NCBI GenBank assembly: GCA_903906365.1
Contig: CAIVKC010000062.1
Span: 1 to 44,639, forward strand
Source: an uncultured Bacteroidota bacterium
Lineage (GTDB): Bacteria; Bacteroidota; Bacteroidia; Chitinophagales; Chitinophagaceae
DNA: 44,639 nt
Direction: 5' to 3'
The position numbers were made by a program, and so were the translations under genes. Shown here piece after piece: positions 25,474 through 33,815 of this stretch. Numbering within the stretch: the first letter of the stretch is position 1; each line of letters starts with the position of its first letter. The notes under the pieces were generated by a model that searched no databases, had not been told where the DNA came from, and saw only the letters and a program-made list of their open reading frames with translations.

Positions 25474-27297
25474 TTAATTCGTATTTGGATCTGCCTTCCG
25501 GGCAAAGTGATTCCAGATCAATCTCGCTTTTGAATCCCCAATTGCCTTAGTGAGTTCTTCCTCGGTGAGTTTTTTGATATTGCCCACTGAGCGGAATTCA
25601 CGGAGCAGCTGGTCAATGGTCGACCGGCCGATGCCTTTGATTTGTTCCAGCTCGTTGGTAAAGGTGCCCTTGCTTCTTTTTTCCCGGTGGAAGGTGATGC
25701 CAAAACGGTGTACCTCGTCGCGAATGCGCCGGATCAGGTGCAGGCTTTCGCTGTTATAGGGCAGTTTCACCGATTCGGAATCCCCCGGGAAAAAGAGTTC
25801 CTCCTCATTTTTGGCCAGGCCCGCGACCACCATTTTACCTTCCAGCCCCAGCTTTCTGATGCTTTCCATAGCCGAACCCAGTTGTCCTTTGCCCCCGTCA
25901 ATGATAACCAGCTGGGGCAGGGGCTGGCCCTCTTCGGTAAGGCGCTTATATCTCCTGTACACCACTTCGGCCATGGTGGCGAAGTCATTGATGCCCTCTA
26001 CGGTCTTTACATTGAAACGGCGGTAATCCTTTTTGCTTTCCACCCCGCCCCGGAAGCATACCATGGCGCTCACCGGGTAGGACCCCTGGAAATTGGAATT
26101 ATCAAAGCATTCGATGTGCATGGGCAGCTCCGGAAGGCTCAGATCCTCCTGCAGCTGTCTGAGCACGCCGATGTGTTCATCCTCGGTCCTGGTCTGGATC
26201 TGCAGGGTCTTTTTCTTTTTGAGCTCCTCCATATAGTAGGAGACATTGGTCTGGGAGAGCTCCAGGAGTTTTTTCTTATCGCCTGCTTTGGGGACGGTGA
26301 CCAGGATGCCCTGCTGGGGAAAGGGAATGTCAAATGGGACGATGAGTTCGGTGCCTTCGCTGTTGAAACGCTCACGCAGCTGGGCCACACCAAAGGCCAG
26401 GACTTCCTCATCGGTTTCACCCAGGCGCGTTTCCAGCTGGGTATTATGGGTCTGGACGATGGTTCCATTGCTTACCATCAGGTAATTTACGAAGGCCGTA
26501 TCTCCCTGCCGGGTCATGGAGAACACATCGGCATTGGTGACATATCGGTTGACGATGACCGAGCGTGCCTGGTAATTTTCGAGGTGCTCGATTTTTTTGC
26601 GGATGACTTCTGCCTTTTCAAACTGTAGGTTTTCTGCGGCCTCCTTCATTTCTTTTTTATAGCCCTGGATGAGCGGGCCCAGGTTGCCTTTCAGGATATT
26701 GCGGATCTGCTGCAGGCCTTCCTGGTACTCTTCGGGCGTCTCCAGTCCCTCGCAGGGGCCCTTGCAGTTGCCCAGGTGGTATTCCAGGCATACTTTGAAC
26801 TTGCCTTTCCTGATATTGGCATCACTCAGGTTGAGCTTGCAGTTGCGCAGCTGTACATTGGTACGCACAAAATCGAGCAATTCCCGGACCCTGCCCACGG
26901 AAGTGAAGGGGCCCAGGTATTCAGAGCCGTCCGGTATCTTTCGCCGGGTCAGGAAGACCCTGGGGAAAGGCTCGTTGCGGATGACGATATAGGGATAGGT
27001 CTTATCGTCTTTGAGGTTGATATTATAGCGGGGCTGGAATTGCTTGATCAGGGCGTTTTCCAGCAGGAAGGCATCCTGCTCGGAATTGACCACCGTGAAT
27101 TCCATGTGGTGGATGCGCTGCACCAGTTCATGGGTCTTGAAGGTGGTAAATGTTTTTGAAAAATAGGAGCTCACTCTTTTTCGCAGGTGCTTGGCCTTGC
27201 CTACGTAAATGAGTTCGTTTTTTTCATCGAAATATTTATAGATCCCCGCCTGCCCGGGGATCGTGGGAGCTATCTGCTGGAATTGCTGCTGTGTCAT
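25474..27297 (-). CDS. uvrC: Excinuclease ABC subunit C
   Basis: The 607-residue protein makes both incisions around a DNA lesion in nucleotide excision repair, acting with UvrA and UvrB. The order is standard: a GIY-YIG nuclease domain at the N-terminus (GIYKYFDEKNELIYVGKAK), a cysteine-containing region (KVCLEYHLGNCKGPCEG), a UVR motif (about 205-240), the RNase H-like nuclease domain (HIECFDNSNFQGSYPVSAMV and IDGGKGQL) and C-terminal helix-hairpin-helix motifs (ELEQIKGIGRSTIDQLLREF). It follows a lipoprotein gene by only 15 bases and may be in the same transcript. Confidence 0.97.
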   Translation of the reverse strand: MTQQQFQQIAPTIPGQAGIYKYFDEKNELIYVGKAKHLRKRVSSYFSKTFTTFKTHELVQRIHHMEFTVVNSEQDAFLLENALIKQFQPRYNINLKDDKTYPYIVIRNEPFPRVFLTRRKIPDGSEYLGPFTSVGRVRELLDFVRTNVQLRNCKLNLSDANIRKGKFKVCLEYHLGNCKGPCEGLETPEEYQEGLQQIRNILKGNLGPLIQGYKKEMKEAAENLQFEKAEVIRKKIEHLENYQARSVIVNRYVTNADVFSMTRQGDTAFVNYLMVSNGTIVQTHNTQLETRLGETDEEVLAFGVAQLRERFNSEGTELIVPFDIPFPQQGILVTVPKAGDKKKLLELSQTNVSYYMEELKKKKTLQIQTRTEDEHIGVLRQLQEDLSLPELPMHIECFDNSNFQGSYPVSAMVCFRGGVESKKDYRRFNVKTVEGINDFATMAEVVYRRYKRLTEEGQPLPQLVIIDGGKGQLGSAMESIRKLGLEGKMVVAGLAKNEEELFFPGDSESVKLPYNSESLHLIRRIRDEVHRFGITFHREKRSKGTFTNELEQIKGIGRSTIDQLLREFRSVGNIKKLTEEELTKAIGDSKARLIWNHFARKADPNTN

Positions 27298-27312
27298 AGA
27301 TGAATGGGTTAA

Positions 27313-27894
27313 TCACTCCTCCCCCCAGCGCACCCTGAGCTGTTGGGTTAACGGCGGGGAACCGGGTGTCTGTATGCTGCTCATGACCTGGAAGCTCCGT
27401 CGGGGAAACCAGGACATTTTCTCGGTGATGGAAGTGTCGCCCCGGCGCAGCTGTTTTTCCAGGTATATGCTTTTTACCTGGTCGGTTCCCTCCACCGGTT
27501 TGGCCAGGACATCCACCCTGCGCAGTTCCTGGTCCTGGCTCCTGGTGGCATAGGTGAAAACCACCGACTGGGTGGTTTCATCCATAAAGGAGGTTTCGGT
27601 AAAATCCCTTTCAAAACTGCCATTGGAAAATGCCTCGGACTCAAATACGCGGGCAAGCTGTCTGAAGGCAGCAGGGGTGATGAAAACCGAGTCGGTTCGC
27701 TGGCCCTGGGTGGTGTATTTGATCAGTGCCAGGGGTATGGAGTCCACATACCTCATCTCACTTTCCAAAAAATCGCCCACCGGAAAATAATTCTTTTTTT
27801 CGGTTGCCGGTTCGCCTGCTGGTTTCTTTGCCCGGCTATGACAGCCGGCGGCCAGCAGCAACAGGCCTGCAAATAGCAAGGTGCAATGTTTCAT
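27313..27894 (-). CDS. Hypothetical lipoprotein
   Basis: The 193-residue protein has a lipoprotein signal with lipobox LLAAGC (Cys18) and then a basic, charged linker. The rest is a predicted alpha/beta domain without a family I recognise; FERDFTETSFMDETTQSVVFTYATRS is its most distinctive stretch. It lies between a membrane protein gene and uvrC on the same strand, 15 bases from uvrC. Function unknown. Confidence 0.75.
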   Translation of the reverse strand: MKHCTLLFAGLLLLAAGCHSRAKKPAGEPATEKKNYFPVGDFLESEMRYVDSIPLALIKYTTQGQRTDSVFITPAAFRQLARVFESEAFSNGSFERDFTETSFMDETTQSVVFTYATRSQDQELRRVDVLAKPVEGTDQVKSIYLEKQLRRGDTSITEKMSWFPRRSFQVMSSIQTPGSPPLTQQLRVRWGEE

Positions 27895-27993
27895 TTTTTA
27901 AAATTACTGATTAACACGATACTCCAAATAGAATGCTGCCCGGAAATTCGGGGTTTTCTGCCAGGGGTGATGGCAGCAGGGAGGCTGAAGGCT

Positions 27994-29448
27994 TTACCAA
28001 ATGGTCTTGCTCACCCCGATCTTGATGCCGTATTCCTTCAGGTTTTCCCGTATGGGATACTGGTCAGAGTAAGTAGACAGGAACTGGTAGCGCAACTGGG
28101 GACCGATCTGCCAGCGCAGTCCGCCGACCCGGTAGGACAGGAAGGCTTCCACGGCACCGTTGACATTCCACCTGCGGAACAAAGAGGGCTCCCTGGTGTA
28201 GTCCGAATAATCCGTTGTAAGCAGGTAGGAATTGCGGTTCAGCAGATAGGTGGGCTGGACCGTGGCCGCTACATGCAGCTGGAGGCGGTTGTTGCCCATG
28301 ATCCGCATTTCAAAGCCAAGCGGCGCGGACAACTGAAAATACCGGTTGTACAGATCCTTCTGCGAATTGCCGCCGAAGTTCTGGATATTGCTGTAGGCTG
28401 TGATGGTATTGCCATAATAACCCAAAAAAGAGTTCAGGGCAATGGTCGCCTGCTGGGATCTGGAAGAGGAATAGGCCCTGATGCTGTAGCTGCTGTAATT
28501 GAACTGCAGCCCTGCCTTCAGCGTCAGGTTGCGGGTGACCCGGTAGAGCATGCTGCCCCCGGCCTCATAACCCATGGCCGGTTTGTGGTTGACGTAATCA
28601 TTGGGATTGCCCAGGTGGGTAAGGGCGATGGGTACGTACTGGATACCGGTCTTGGGTGTGCCGGAATTATCGACCGCAGACAGGGACCGGTAATTGACGG
28701 TAGGTGAGAAATAGGCCTGCCAGTTGTAGCGGCCTCTTTTCACCGGCTTTTTCAGTTCAAAGCTGGCATTGGACTGAAGCCAGTTGCGGTTTTTTTTGTC
28801 CTCGATGGTTTCTTTGTTCAGGAGCAGTTCGGGGGCAATTTCCACATTATTTTCCGATCCGTTGGGTGCCGTGGCGATACCTGCAATATCGGCACTGCCG
28901 TGATCGGCAGCGCTGACCAGCGGAATATTTTCAACGAGCCTGATACCCCGTTCGCCGGCTGTGGAGCCCTGTGGACCCGTAATGGCGGAATTGGCTGCAA
29001 TGGAGGCCGAATAGACTGCAGCATCGGTCAGGGGATCAAGGGCGACGGCAGGGGCGATGGTAATGAATTTGGGAGCCAGGTTGCCTGAAAAGGCATTTTC
29101 TTCTTCGGGCAGTACCAGCTGCTGGGGAGGGGAGGGGATCTTGAGCTCCTTCAGCGCAGGCTCTGCCTGGGTGATTTCACCGGCCTGATTCCTGATATCT
29201 GACAGGGCCAGTCCGAAGCCCTTGCGCACAGGGGCCGGCTGGGGGGAAGGCATCAGCAGTTCCTTACCTGCCAGCAGTACAATACCGGTGATGAGCACGG
29301 ACATGCCGACAATAAACCTTTTTCTGCGTGTGTGAACCGAATTGTAGATACCCTTCCATACCTTTTCTGAGGGGTACATTTTATATTGGTCTGTCTTCTG
29401 TTTAAGAAGCTCCTCAAATTCATCGTTATAGAAATCTCTTTCCATCAT
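27994..29448 (-). CDS. Membrane protein with cytoplasmic N-terminus and beta-barrel-like C-terminal region, next to ECF sigma gene
   Basis: The ~484-residue protein starts MMERDFYNDEFEELLKQKTDQYK; the segment MYPSEKVWKGIYNSVHTRRKRF is common at the N-terminus of Bacteroidota proteins encoded beside ECF sigma factors. One membrane helix follows (FIVGMSVLITGIVLLAGKELL), then a long low-complexity linker (~65-260), and a C-terminal region (~260-484) of alternating aromatic beta strands ending in W (GVSKTIW), like outer membrane beta-barrel proteins. ATG 29448 is chosen; an in-frame TTG at 29454 adds two residues. It lies 62 bases downstream of the sigma gene and may act as its regulator (inference). 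Confidence 0.7.
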   Translation of the reverse strand: MMERDFYNDEFEELLKQKTDQYKMYPSEKVWKGIYNSVHTRRKRFIVGMSVLITGIVLLAGKELLMPSPQPAPVRKGFGLALSDIRNQAGEITQAEPALKELKIPSPPQQLVLPEEENAFSGNLAPKFITIAPAVALDPLTDAAVYSASIAANSAITGPQGSTAGERGIRLVENIPLVSAADHGSADIAGIATAPNGSENNVEIAPELLLNKETIEDKKNRNWLQSNASFELKKPVKRGRYNWQAYFSPTVNYRSLSAVDNSGTPKTGIQYVPIALTHLGNPNDYVNHKPAMGYEAGGSMLYRVTRNLTLKAGLQFNYSSYSIRAYSSSRSQQATIALNSFLGYYGNTITAYSNIQNFGGNSQKDLYNRYFQLSAPLGFEMRIMGNNRLQLHVAATVQPTYLLNRNSYLLTTDYSDYTREPSLFRRWNVNGAVEAFLSYRVGGLRWQIGPQLRYQFLSTYSDQYPIRENLKEYGIKIGVSKTIW

Positions 29449-29510
29449 TGTCAATCGTTTTTAGGGGGTAGTTTCATAAGATTTATATAGGGTCGGATTG
29501 GTATGTATGG

Positions 29511-30119
29511 TTACCTGACAGCAGTAAGCCAGGGTGTTTTCTCTTTGGGTTTCTGTATGATTTTCTTTTTAATCAGAATTTCTTCGAGCATTTGTTTGGC
29601 CCTGGTATATTGGGAACGGCTGGTACTCTCTTCAATGTCGAGCATATCCGCTATTTCCTTATGAGAGTATCCCTCTATGGCATACAGGTTCAGTACGGTT
29701 CGGTAGCCGATGGGTAAGAGCCGGATACATTCCACCACCTGCTTGGCCTGTACGATGGAGGGAACCGATTCCTCCCGCACCTGGATACTGTTGGCGTATG
29801 CAATGTCCACACTCTCATTGAAGCGCTTGTTTTTCTTTAAGTTGTTGATGCAGGTATGCACCATAATCCGGCGGATCCATCCCTCAAAGGCACCCTTGTT
29901 CTGAAAGGTGTGCATCTGGGAAAAGACCTTAATAAACCCTTCCTGCATCATGTCTTCGGCATCCTCCCTTTTATGGGCGAACCTATAACATACCGCAAGC
30001 ATTTTGGGAGAGTACCTGTTGTACAGTTCCCGCTGGGCAGTGGCCTGATTTTTTAAACAGCCTTGAAAAATGGCTTCTTCGGTCATATTAACCGTTTGGT
30101 TGCCCTGTAATTTAGACAA
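29511..30119 (-). CDS. ECF-type RNA polymerase sigma factor
   Basis: The 202-residue protein has region 2 (LYNRYSPKMLAVCYRFAHKREDAEDMMQEGFIKVF then WIRRIMVHTCINNLKKNKR) and region 4 (LPIGYRTVLNLYAIEGYSHKEIADMLDIEESTSRSQYTRAKQML). This is the common Bacteroidota ECF type located ahead of a membrane protein gene. The start may be 30119 or the internal ATG at 30086. It heads the minus-strand group with the membrane protein, lipoprotein and uvrC. A terminator separates it from gpmI upstream. Confidence 0.92.
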   Translation of the reverse strand: MSKLQGNQTVNMTEEAIFQGCLKNQATAQRELYNRYSPKMLAVCYRFAHKREDAEDMMQEGFIKVFSQMHTFQNKGAFEGWIRRIMVHTCINNLKKNKRFNESVDIAYANSIQVREESVPSIVQAKQVVECIRLLPIGYRTVLNLYAIEGYSHKEIADMLDIEESTSRSQYTRAKQMLEEILIKKKIIQKPKEKTPWLTAVR

Positions 30120-30170
30120 TTTTCAGAAGTTAAAGCTGCTTTGTTCATAAAATTGATTTTTTGTCCGGGC

Positions 30171-30202
30171 AAAAAAAAGCAGCCCGGAGGGCTGCCTTTT
30201 TT
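30171..30202 (-). terminator. Intrinsic terminator of gpmI (symmetrical)
   Basis: GCAGCCC (30179-30185) and GGGCTGC (30189-30195) form a seven-base-pair stem with a GGA loop. It is flanked by A and T runs on both sides, so it can act in both directions; here it ends the minus-strand gpmI transcript. Confidence 0.9.
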
Positions 30203-30213
30203 GACAAATATAA

Positions 30214-30224
30214 GGGGGGGGGGG
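30214..30224. repeat. Homopolymer of eleven G directly after the gpmI stop
   Basis: Eleven G (C on the gpmI strand) touch the TGA stop at 30225-30227. Length change here would not alter the protein. It may vary between cells or be a sequencing artefact. Confidence 0.85.
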
Positions 30225-31757
30225 TCAGGAGCCGATCAGCACCTGCCCGGTCATTTCCCTGGGAATGGCAAGTCCCATCATGGTCAGGATGGTAGGGGCG
30301 ATATCTCCCAGCTTGCCTGGTTTTATGGTACCCCTCCAATCCTTATCAATGATGAAAAGGGGAACCAGGTTCAGGGTATGGGCCGTATTGGGGCTTCCGT
30401 CCTCGTTGATCATATAATCCGCATTGCCATGGTCTGCGGTTAAAAAGACTGTGTAGCCGTTTTTCAGGGCAGCGGTGACCACCTTTTCCACGCATCCGTC
30501 CACGGTCTCCACGGCTTTGATCACGGCGTCCCAGACTCCGGTATGGCCTACCATATCGGCGTTCGCGAAATTCAGGCAGATAAATTCGGCTGACTGGCGT
30601 TCTATTTCCGGAACGATGGCCTCGGTCAGGTCCCTGGCGCTCATCTCGGGCTGCAGGTCATAGGTGGCAACCTTGGGAGATGGCTTCATGATCCTGGTTT
30701 CCCCTTCGAAGGGAACTTCCCGGCCGCCGCTGAAAAAGAAGGTTACATGCGGGTATTTTTCTGTTTCCGCAATGCGGATTTGCCGCAGTCCCGCCCGGGA
30801 AATGATTTCCCCCAGGGTGTTTTTCAGATCATCATTTTCGAAAATGACATGAACGTCCTTAAAACTGTGGTCATATTGGGTCATCGTGGTATAATACAGG
30901 GAGCACTTTTTCATCCCCTGCTCGGGTATATCGGTCTGTGTCAGCACTTCGGTGATTTCCCGACAGCGGTCCGTCCTGAAATTAAAACACAGGACCGCAT
31001 CGCCGTCGCTGATTTTGGCTACAGGCCTGCCGGAGGCATCCACCATCACGGTGGGTTTGATGAATTCGTCGGTGACATTGGCCGCATAGGCGGCTTCCAT
31101 CGCGCTGATGGCGTCTGTGGCCTGCGGTCCCTTTGATTCCACCAGGGCTTCATAGGCCAGGCGCACCCTTTCCCAACGCTTGTCGCGGTCCATGGCATAA
31201 TATCGGCCGGAGATGGTGGCGATTTTGCCGGTGCCCGATTCCAGGTGATGCTGCAGGTCTTTGATAAAACCCAGGCCGCTTTTGGGATCGGTGTCCCTGC
31301 CATCGGTGAAGGCATGGATATAAACTTCCCGCAGTCCCTGGGAGGTGCATATATCCAGCAGGGCTTTGAGATGCAGTATATGGGAATGTACTCCCCCGTC
31401 ACTGACCAGGCCCAGGAGATGGAGGGGTTTTTGGTTGTCTTTTGCATACCGGATGGTTTCCTGCAGGACGGGGTTGCTGGCGAAGGAACCATCCCGGACG
31501 GCCACATTGATGCGCTGGAGTTCCTGATAAACCACCCGGCCCGCACCCAGGTTCAGGTGACCCACTTCGGAATTGCCCATCTGACCCTCAGGCAGACCCA
31601 CGGCTTCTCCGCAGGTAACCAGGGTGGTGTGGGGGTATTGGGCATACAGGGAGCTGACAAAGGGGACGCGGGCATGCTGGATGGCATCGGAAGAGGGGAC
31701 TTTGCCCAGCCCCCAGCCGTCCATGATGATCAGTATGGCTTTTTTATTGTTTGACAT
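30225..31757 (-). CDS. gpmI: 2,3-bisphosphoglycerate-independent phosphoglycerate mutase
   Basis: The 510-residue manganese enzyme interconverts 3- and 2-phosphoglycerate in glycolysis. The N-terminal metal motif is IIMDGWGLG, the phosphotransfer serine lies in GQMGNSEVGHLNLGAGR, and later metal ligands are in NFANADMVGHTG and TADHGNADYM. ATG 31757 gives the family N-terminus (MSNNKKAILIIMDG); the open frame extends to 31796 without family similarity. It is monocistronic, with its own terminator. Confidence 0.96.
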   Translation of the reverse strand: MSNNKKAILIIMDGWGLGKVPSSDAIQHARVPFVSSLYAQYPHTTLVTCGEAVGLPEGQMGNSEVGHLNLGAGRVVYQELQRINVAVRDGSFASNPVLQETIRYAKDNQKPLHLLGLVSDGGVHSHILHLKALLDICTSQGLREVYIHAFTDGRDTDPKSGLGFIKDLQHHLESGTGKIATISGRYYAMDRDKRWERVRLAYEALVESKGPQATDAISAMEAAYAANVTDEFIKPTVMVDASGRPVAKISDGDAVLCFNFRTDRCREITEVLTQTDIPEQGMKKCSLYYTTMTQYDHSFKDVHVIFENDDLKNTLGEIISRAGLRQIRIAETEKYPHVTFFFSGGREVPFEGETRIMKPSPKVATYDLQPEMSARDLTEAIVPEIERQSAEFICLNFANADMVGHTGVWDAVIKAVETVDGCVEKVVTAALKNGYTVFLTADHGNADYMINEDGSPNTAHTLNLVPLFIIDKDWRGTIKPGKLGDIAPTILTMMGLAIPREMTGQVLIGS

Positions 31758-31852
31758 ATTGCTAGAAGGTCTTTTGGGTTGTTTTTTGAAGGGCAAAGGT
31801 AGTAAGTATTGCCCTGTTTATGCCTAATTTTCCCCCGGAAGGCAGTTTGGCA

Positions 31853-31860
31853 TATTTTTG
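31853..31860 (+). promoter_or_regulatory. Candidate -7 box TATTTTTG for the DUF4783 gene
   Basis: TATTTTTG fits the TAnnTTTG consensus, 31 bases before the ATG at 31892. No well-spaced -33 TTTG is seen, so support is partial. Confidence 0.4.
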
Positions 31861-31891
31861 GGACTGGGTGTGGTATGAAAAACCACAAACG

Positions 31892-32281
31892 ATGAAAAAT
31901 TTTAGGGGACTGGCGGTGATTGGCGTCGCGCTCGTCCTGTTATCATTCAAAACGCTCTTCAATATAGATGAGGTTGCCCTGGCCATGCGGTCGGGAAATG
32001 TGAGCCAGTTATCCGGCTATTTTGACAACAGCGTGGATATTTCCATGCCCGATATCAGCGATACCTATTCGAAGACCCAGGCCGAACTGATCATCCGCGA
32101 TTTTTTCACCACCAACAGGGTCCAGAATTTCCAGGTAAAGCACAAGGGAGAAAACGGCGGATCCCAGTTCTGCATCGGCATATTAAAAACCAGTAACGGT
32201 GATTTTAGGACAACCCTGTTCATGAAGATGAAGGGAGACCGGCAGATGTTGCAGGAACTGCGCTTTCAGCGAGTCGAATAA
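31892..32281 (+). CDS. DUF4783 family protein
   Basis: This 129-residue protein has a hydrophobic N-terminus (LAVIGVALVLLSF) likely to be a signal peptide. A compact alpha/beta domain follows (IDEVALAMRSGNVSQLSGYFDNSVDISMPD and ELIIRDFFTTNRVQNFQVKHKG), which matches the small DUF4783 family common in Bacteroidota and looks NTF2-like. ATG 31892 is chosen because the signal begins there; the frame is open from 31820. It is divergent from gpmI and followed by a terminator. No function is known. Confidence 0.8.
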   Translation: MKNFRGLAVIGVALVLLSFKTLFNIDEVALAMRSGNVSQLSGYFDNSVDISMPDISDTYSKTQAELIIRDFFTTNRVQNFQVKHKGENGGSQFCIGILKTSNGDFRTTLFMKMKGDRQMLQELRFQRVE

Positions 32282-32303
32282 AACCTCTTCCATTACATAG
32301 GAC

Positions 32304-32334
32304 AGACCCCGCCGCAAGGCCGGGGTCTTTTTTT
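32304..32334 (+). terminator. Rho-independent terminator after the DUF4783 gene
   Basis: AGACCCC (32304-32310) pairs with GGGGTCT (32322-32328) around a GC-rich inner stem and a GCAA loop, followed by seven T. Confidence 0.88.
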
Positions 32335-32380
32335 ATGTTCCACCTTGGAGCTTAACGGGCTTATTCTGTAGTTTTGCCCC

Positions 32381-33235
32381 ATGTCAAACCAGACCGATCC
32401 TTTTGATATCCTGGTGGAAGCCGCCCTCATGGAAGATGTCGGGGACGGGGACCATTCCACCCTTTGCTGCATTCCCCCCGGGGTCCTGGGCCGGGCCATC
32501 CTGAAAATCAAGCAGGCGGGTATTTTGGCCGGTATGGAAACCGCCCGCCGGATCTTTGAAGGGCAGGATCCTGATTGCCTGTTTATCCCTTTCAAGCAGG
32601 ACGGGGATCCCATGGAACCGGGCCAGGTTGCCTTTGAGGTGGAAGCCCGGGTCAGCACCATCCTGACCTGTGAGCGGCTCGTGCTCAACTGCATGCAGCG
32701 CATGAGCGGGATTGCCACCCTCACCCGGCAGTACGTCGATAAGATAGCCGGTTTCCACAGCCGTATACTGGACACCCGAAAGACCACCCCTAATTTCAGG
32801 CTGCTGGAAAAACAGGCCGTGCGGATCGGAGGCGGGATAAATCACCGGTTCGGGCTCTATGATATGATCATGCTCAAAGACAATCACATCGACTACTGCG
32901 GGGGCATTGAAAAGGCCATCCAAAAAGCACGGCAGTATGTGCAGCATCAAAAACCGGGACTGTCCATTGAAGTGGAGACCAGGAGCCTGGAGGATGTCAG
33001 GCGGGTCATGGCTGCCGGACCGGTTGACCGCATCATGCTCGATAATTTCAGCCCGGAGCAGATAACGGCGGCATTGGATATGATCAAGGGCTCGGCTGAG
33101 ACAGAGGCCAGCGGCGGAATCAGTTTGGATAATATAGTTGAATACGCCCGCACGGGCGTTGATTTTATCAGCATAGGAGCCCTGATCCACCAGGCAAGGA
33201 GCCTGGATCTGAGCCTGAAAGCTGTCATTGGCTGA
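32381..33235 (+). CDS. nadC: Nicotinate-nucleotide pyrophosphorylase (quinolinate phosphoribosyltransferase)
   Basis: The 284-residue enzyme makes nicotinate mononucleotide from quinolinate and PRPP in NAD synthesis. The motifs are DTRKTTPNFRLLEKQAVRIGG, HRFGLYDMIMLKDNHI, VETRSLEDV, IMLDNFSPEQ and ASGGISLDNI, in family order and length. It is the first gene after a terminator and is followed 24 bases later by a SUI1 gene. Tryptophan 2,3-dioxygenase at 38.9 kb suggests that quinolinate may come from tryptophan. Confidence 0.97.
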   Translation: MSNQTDPFDILVEAALMEDVGDGDHSTLCCIPPGVLGRAILKIKQAGILAGMETARRIFEGQDPDCLFIPFKQDGDPMEPGQVAFEVEARVSTILTCERLVLNCMQRMSGIATLTRQYVDKIAGFHSRILDTRKTTPNFRLLEKQAVRIGGGINHRFGLYDMIMLKDNHIDYCGGIEKAIQKARQYVQHQKPGLSIEVETRSLEDVRRVMAAGPVDRIMLDNFSPEQITAALDMIKGSAETEASGGISLDNIVEYARTGVDFISIGALIHQARSLDLSLKAVIG

Positions 33236-33259
33236 ATCATCTTTTATTTATAATCTGCC

Positions 33260-33601
33260 ATGAGCAAAAAAAAAGCAGGCCGCGACGGCATCATCTATTC
33301 CACTGATCCGAATTTTGGGCTACACTCCGAAGGGGAAGCCCGGGCACAGGCAACCCCGGCAAAGCTTCAGCCTTTAAGGATCAGGCTCGATTCCAGGCAA
33401 CGGGCGGGTAAGTCGGTTACCCTGGTGGAGGGTTTTTCGGGCAGCACGGAGGACAGGGAAACCCTGGGCAAACAGCTCAAGACCTTCTGTGGTACGGGAG
33501 GCGCCGTCAAAGACGGCCAGATCATCGTGCAGGGAGACCAGCGGGATAAGGTACTGGCATGGCTTTTAAAAAACGGCTATACGGCGGCAAAAAAAATCTG
33601 A
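33260..33601 (+). CDS. SUI1/eIF1-like translation initiation factor (YciH family)
   Basis: The 113-residue protein has an unstructured lysine-rich N-terminus and a C-terminal SUI1 domain: SVTLVEGFSGSTEDRETLGKQLKTFCGTGGAVKDGQIIVQGDQ and the final helix KVLAWLLKNGY. The family occurs in many bacteria and resembles eukaryotic eIF1, but its bacterial role is poorly defined. It follows nadC closely, probably in one transcript. Confidence 0.92.
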   Translation: MSKKKAGRDGIIYSTDPNFGLHSEGEARAQATPAKLQPLRIRLDSRQRAGKSVTLVEGFSGSTEDRETLGKQLKTFCGTGGAVKDGQIIVQGDQRDKVLAWLLKNGYTAAKKI

Positions 33602-33602
33602 T

Positions 33603-33803
33603 TTGATATTTCACGCGGTCCTTTATCTGGCCATGGTTACTGCCGCTGTTTCGGTAGTGAGTTTCCTATTATATGCCAGGGCAAGAATGCAGGAAAACGA
33701 AAAGCTGGAGCTCAGGTGCCGAAGCATCCATTACTTTTCCCTGCTGCTCTTTGTAACCCTGGGGGTCATTTTGCTGGTCATGCTGAGCAATATGAATCTG
33801 TAA
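33603..33803 (+). CDS. Small two-helix membrane protein, hypothetical
   Basis: The frame codes for up to 66 residues with two clear membrane helices (VLYLAMVTAAVSVVSFLLYA and YFSLLLFVTLGVILLVML) separated by a charged loop (RARMQENEKLELRCRSIH). It would start at TTG 33603, one base after the SUI1 stop, or at ATG 33633. The regular hydrophobic and charged pattern and tight spacing argue for a real gene. No family recognised. Confidence 0.55.
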   Translation: MIFHAVLYLAMVTAAVSVVSFLLYARARMQENEKLELRCRSIHYFSLLLFVTLGVILLVMLSNMNL

Positions 33804-33815
33804 ATAAAGGAGAGG

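Noticed and set aside
25642-26628. 328-codon plus-strand frame opposite uvrC
   Set aside because: Antisense of conserved uvrC sequence and no domain of its own.
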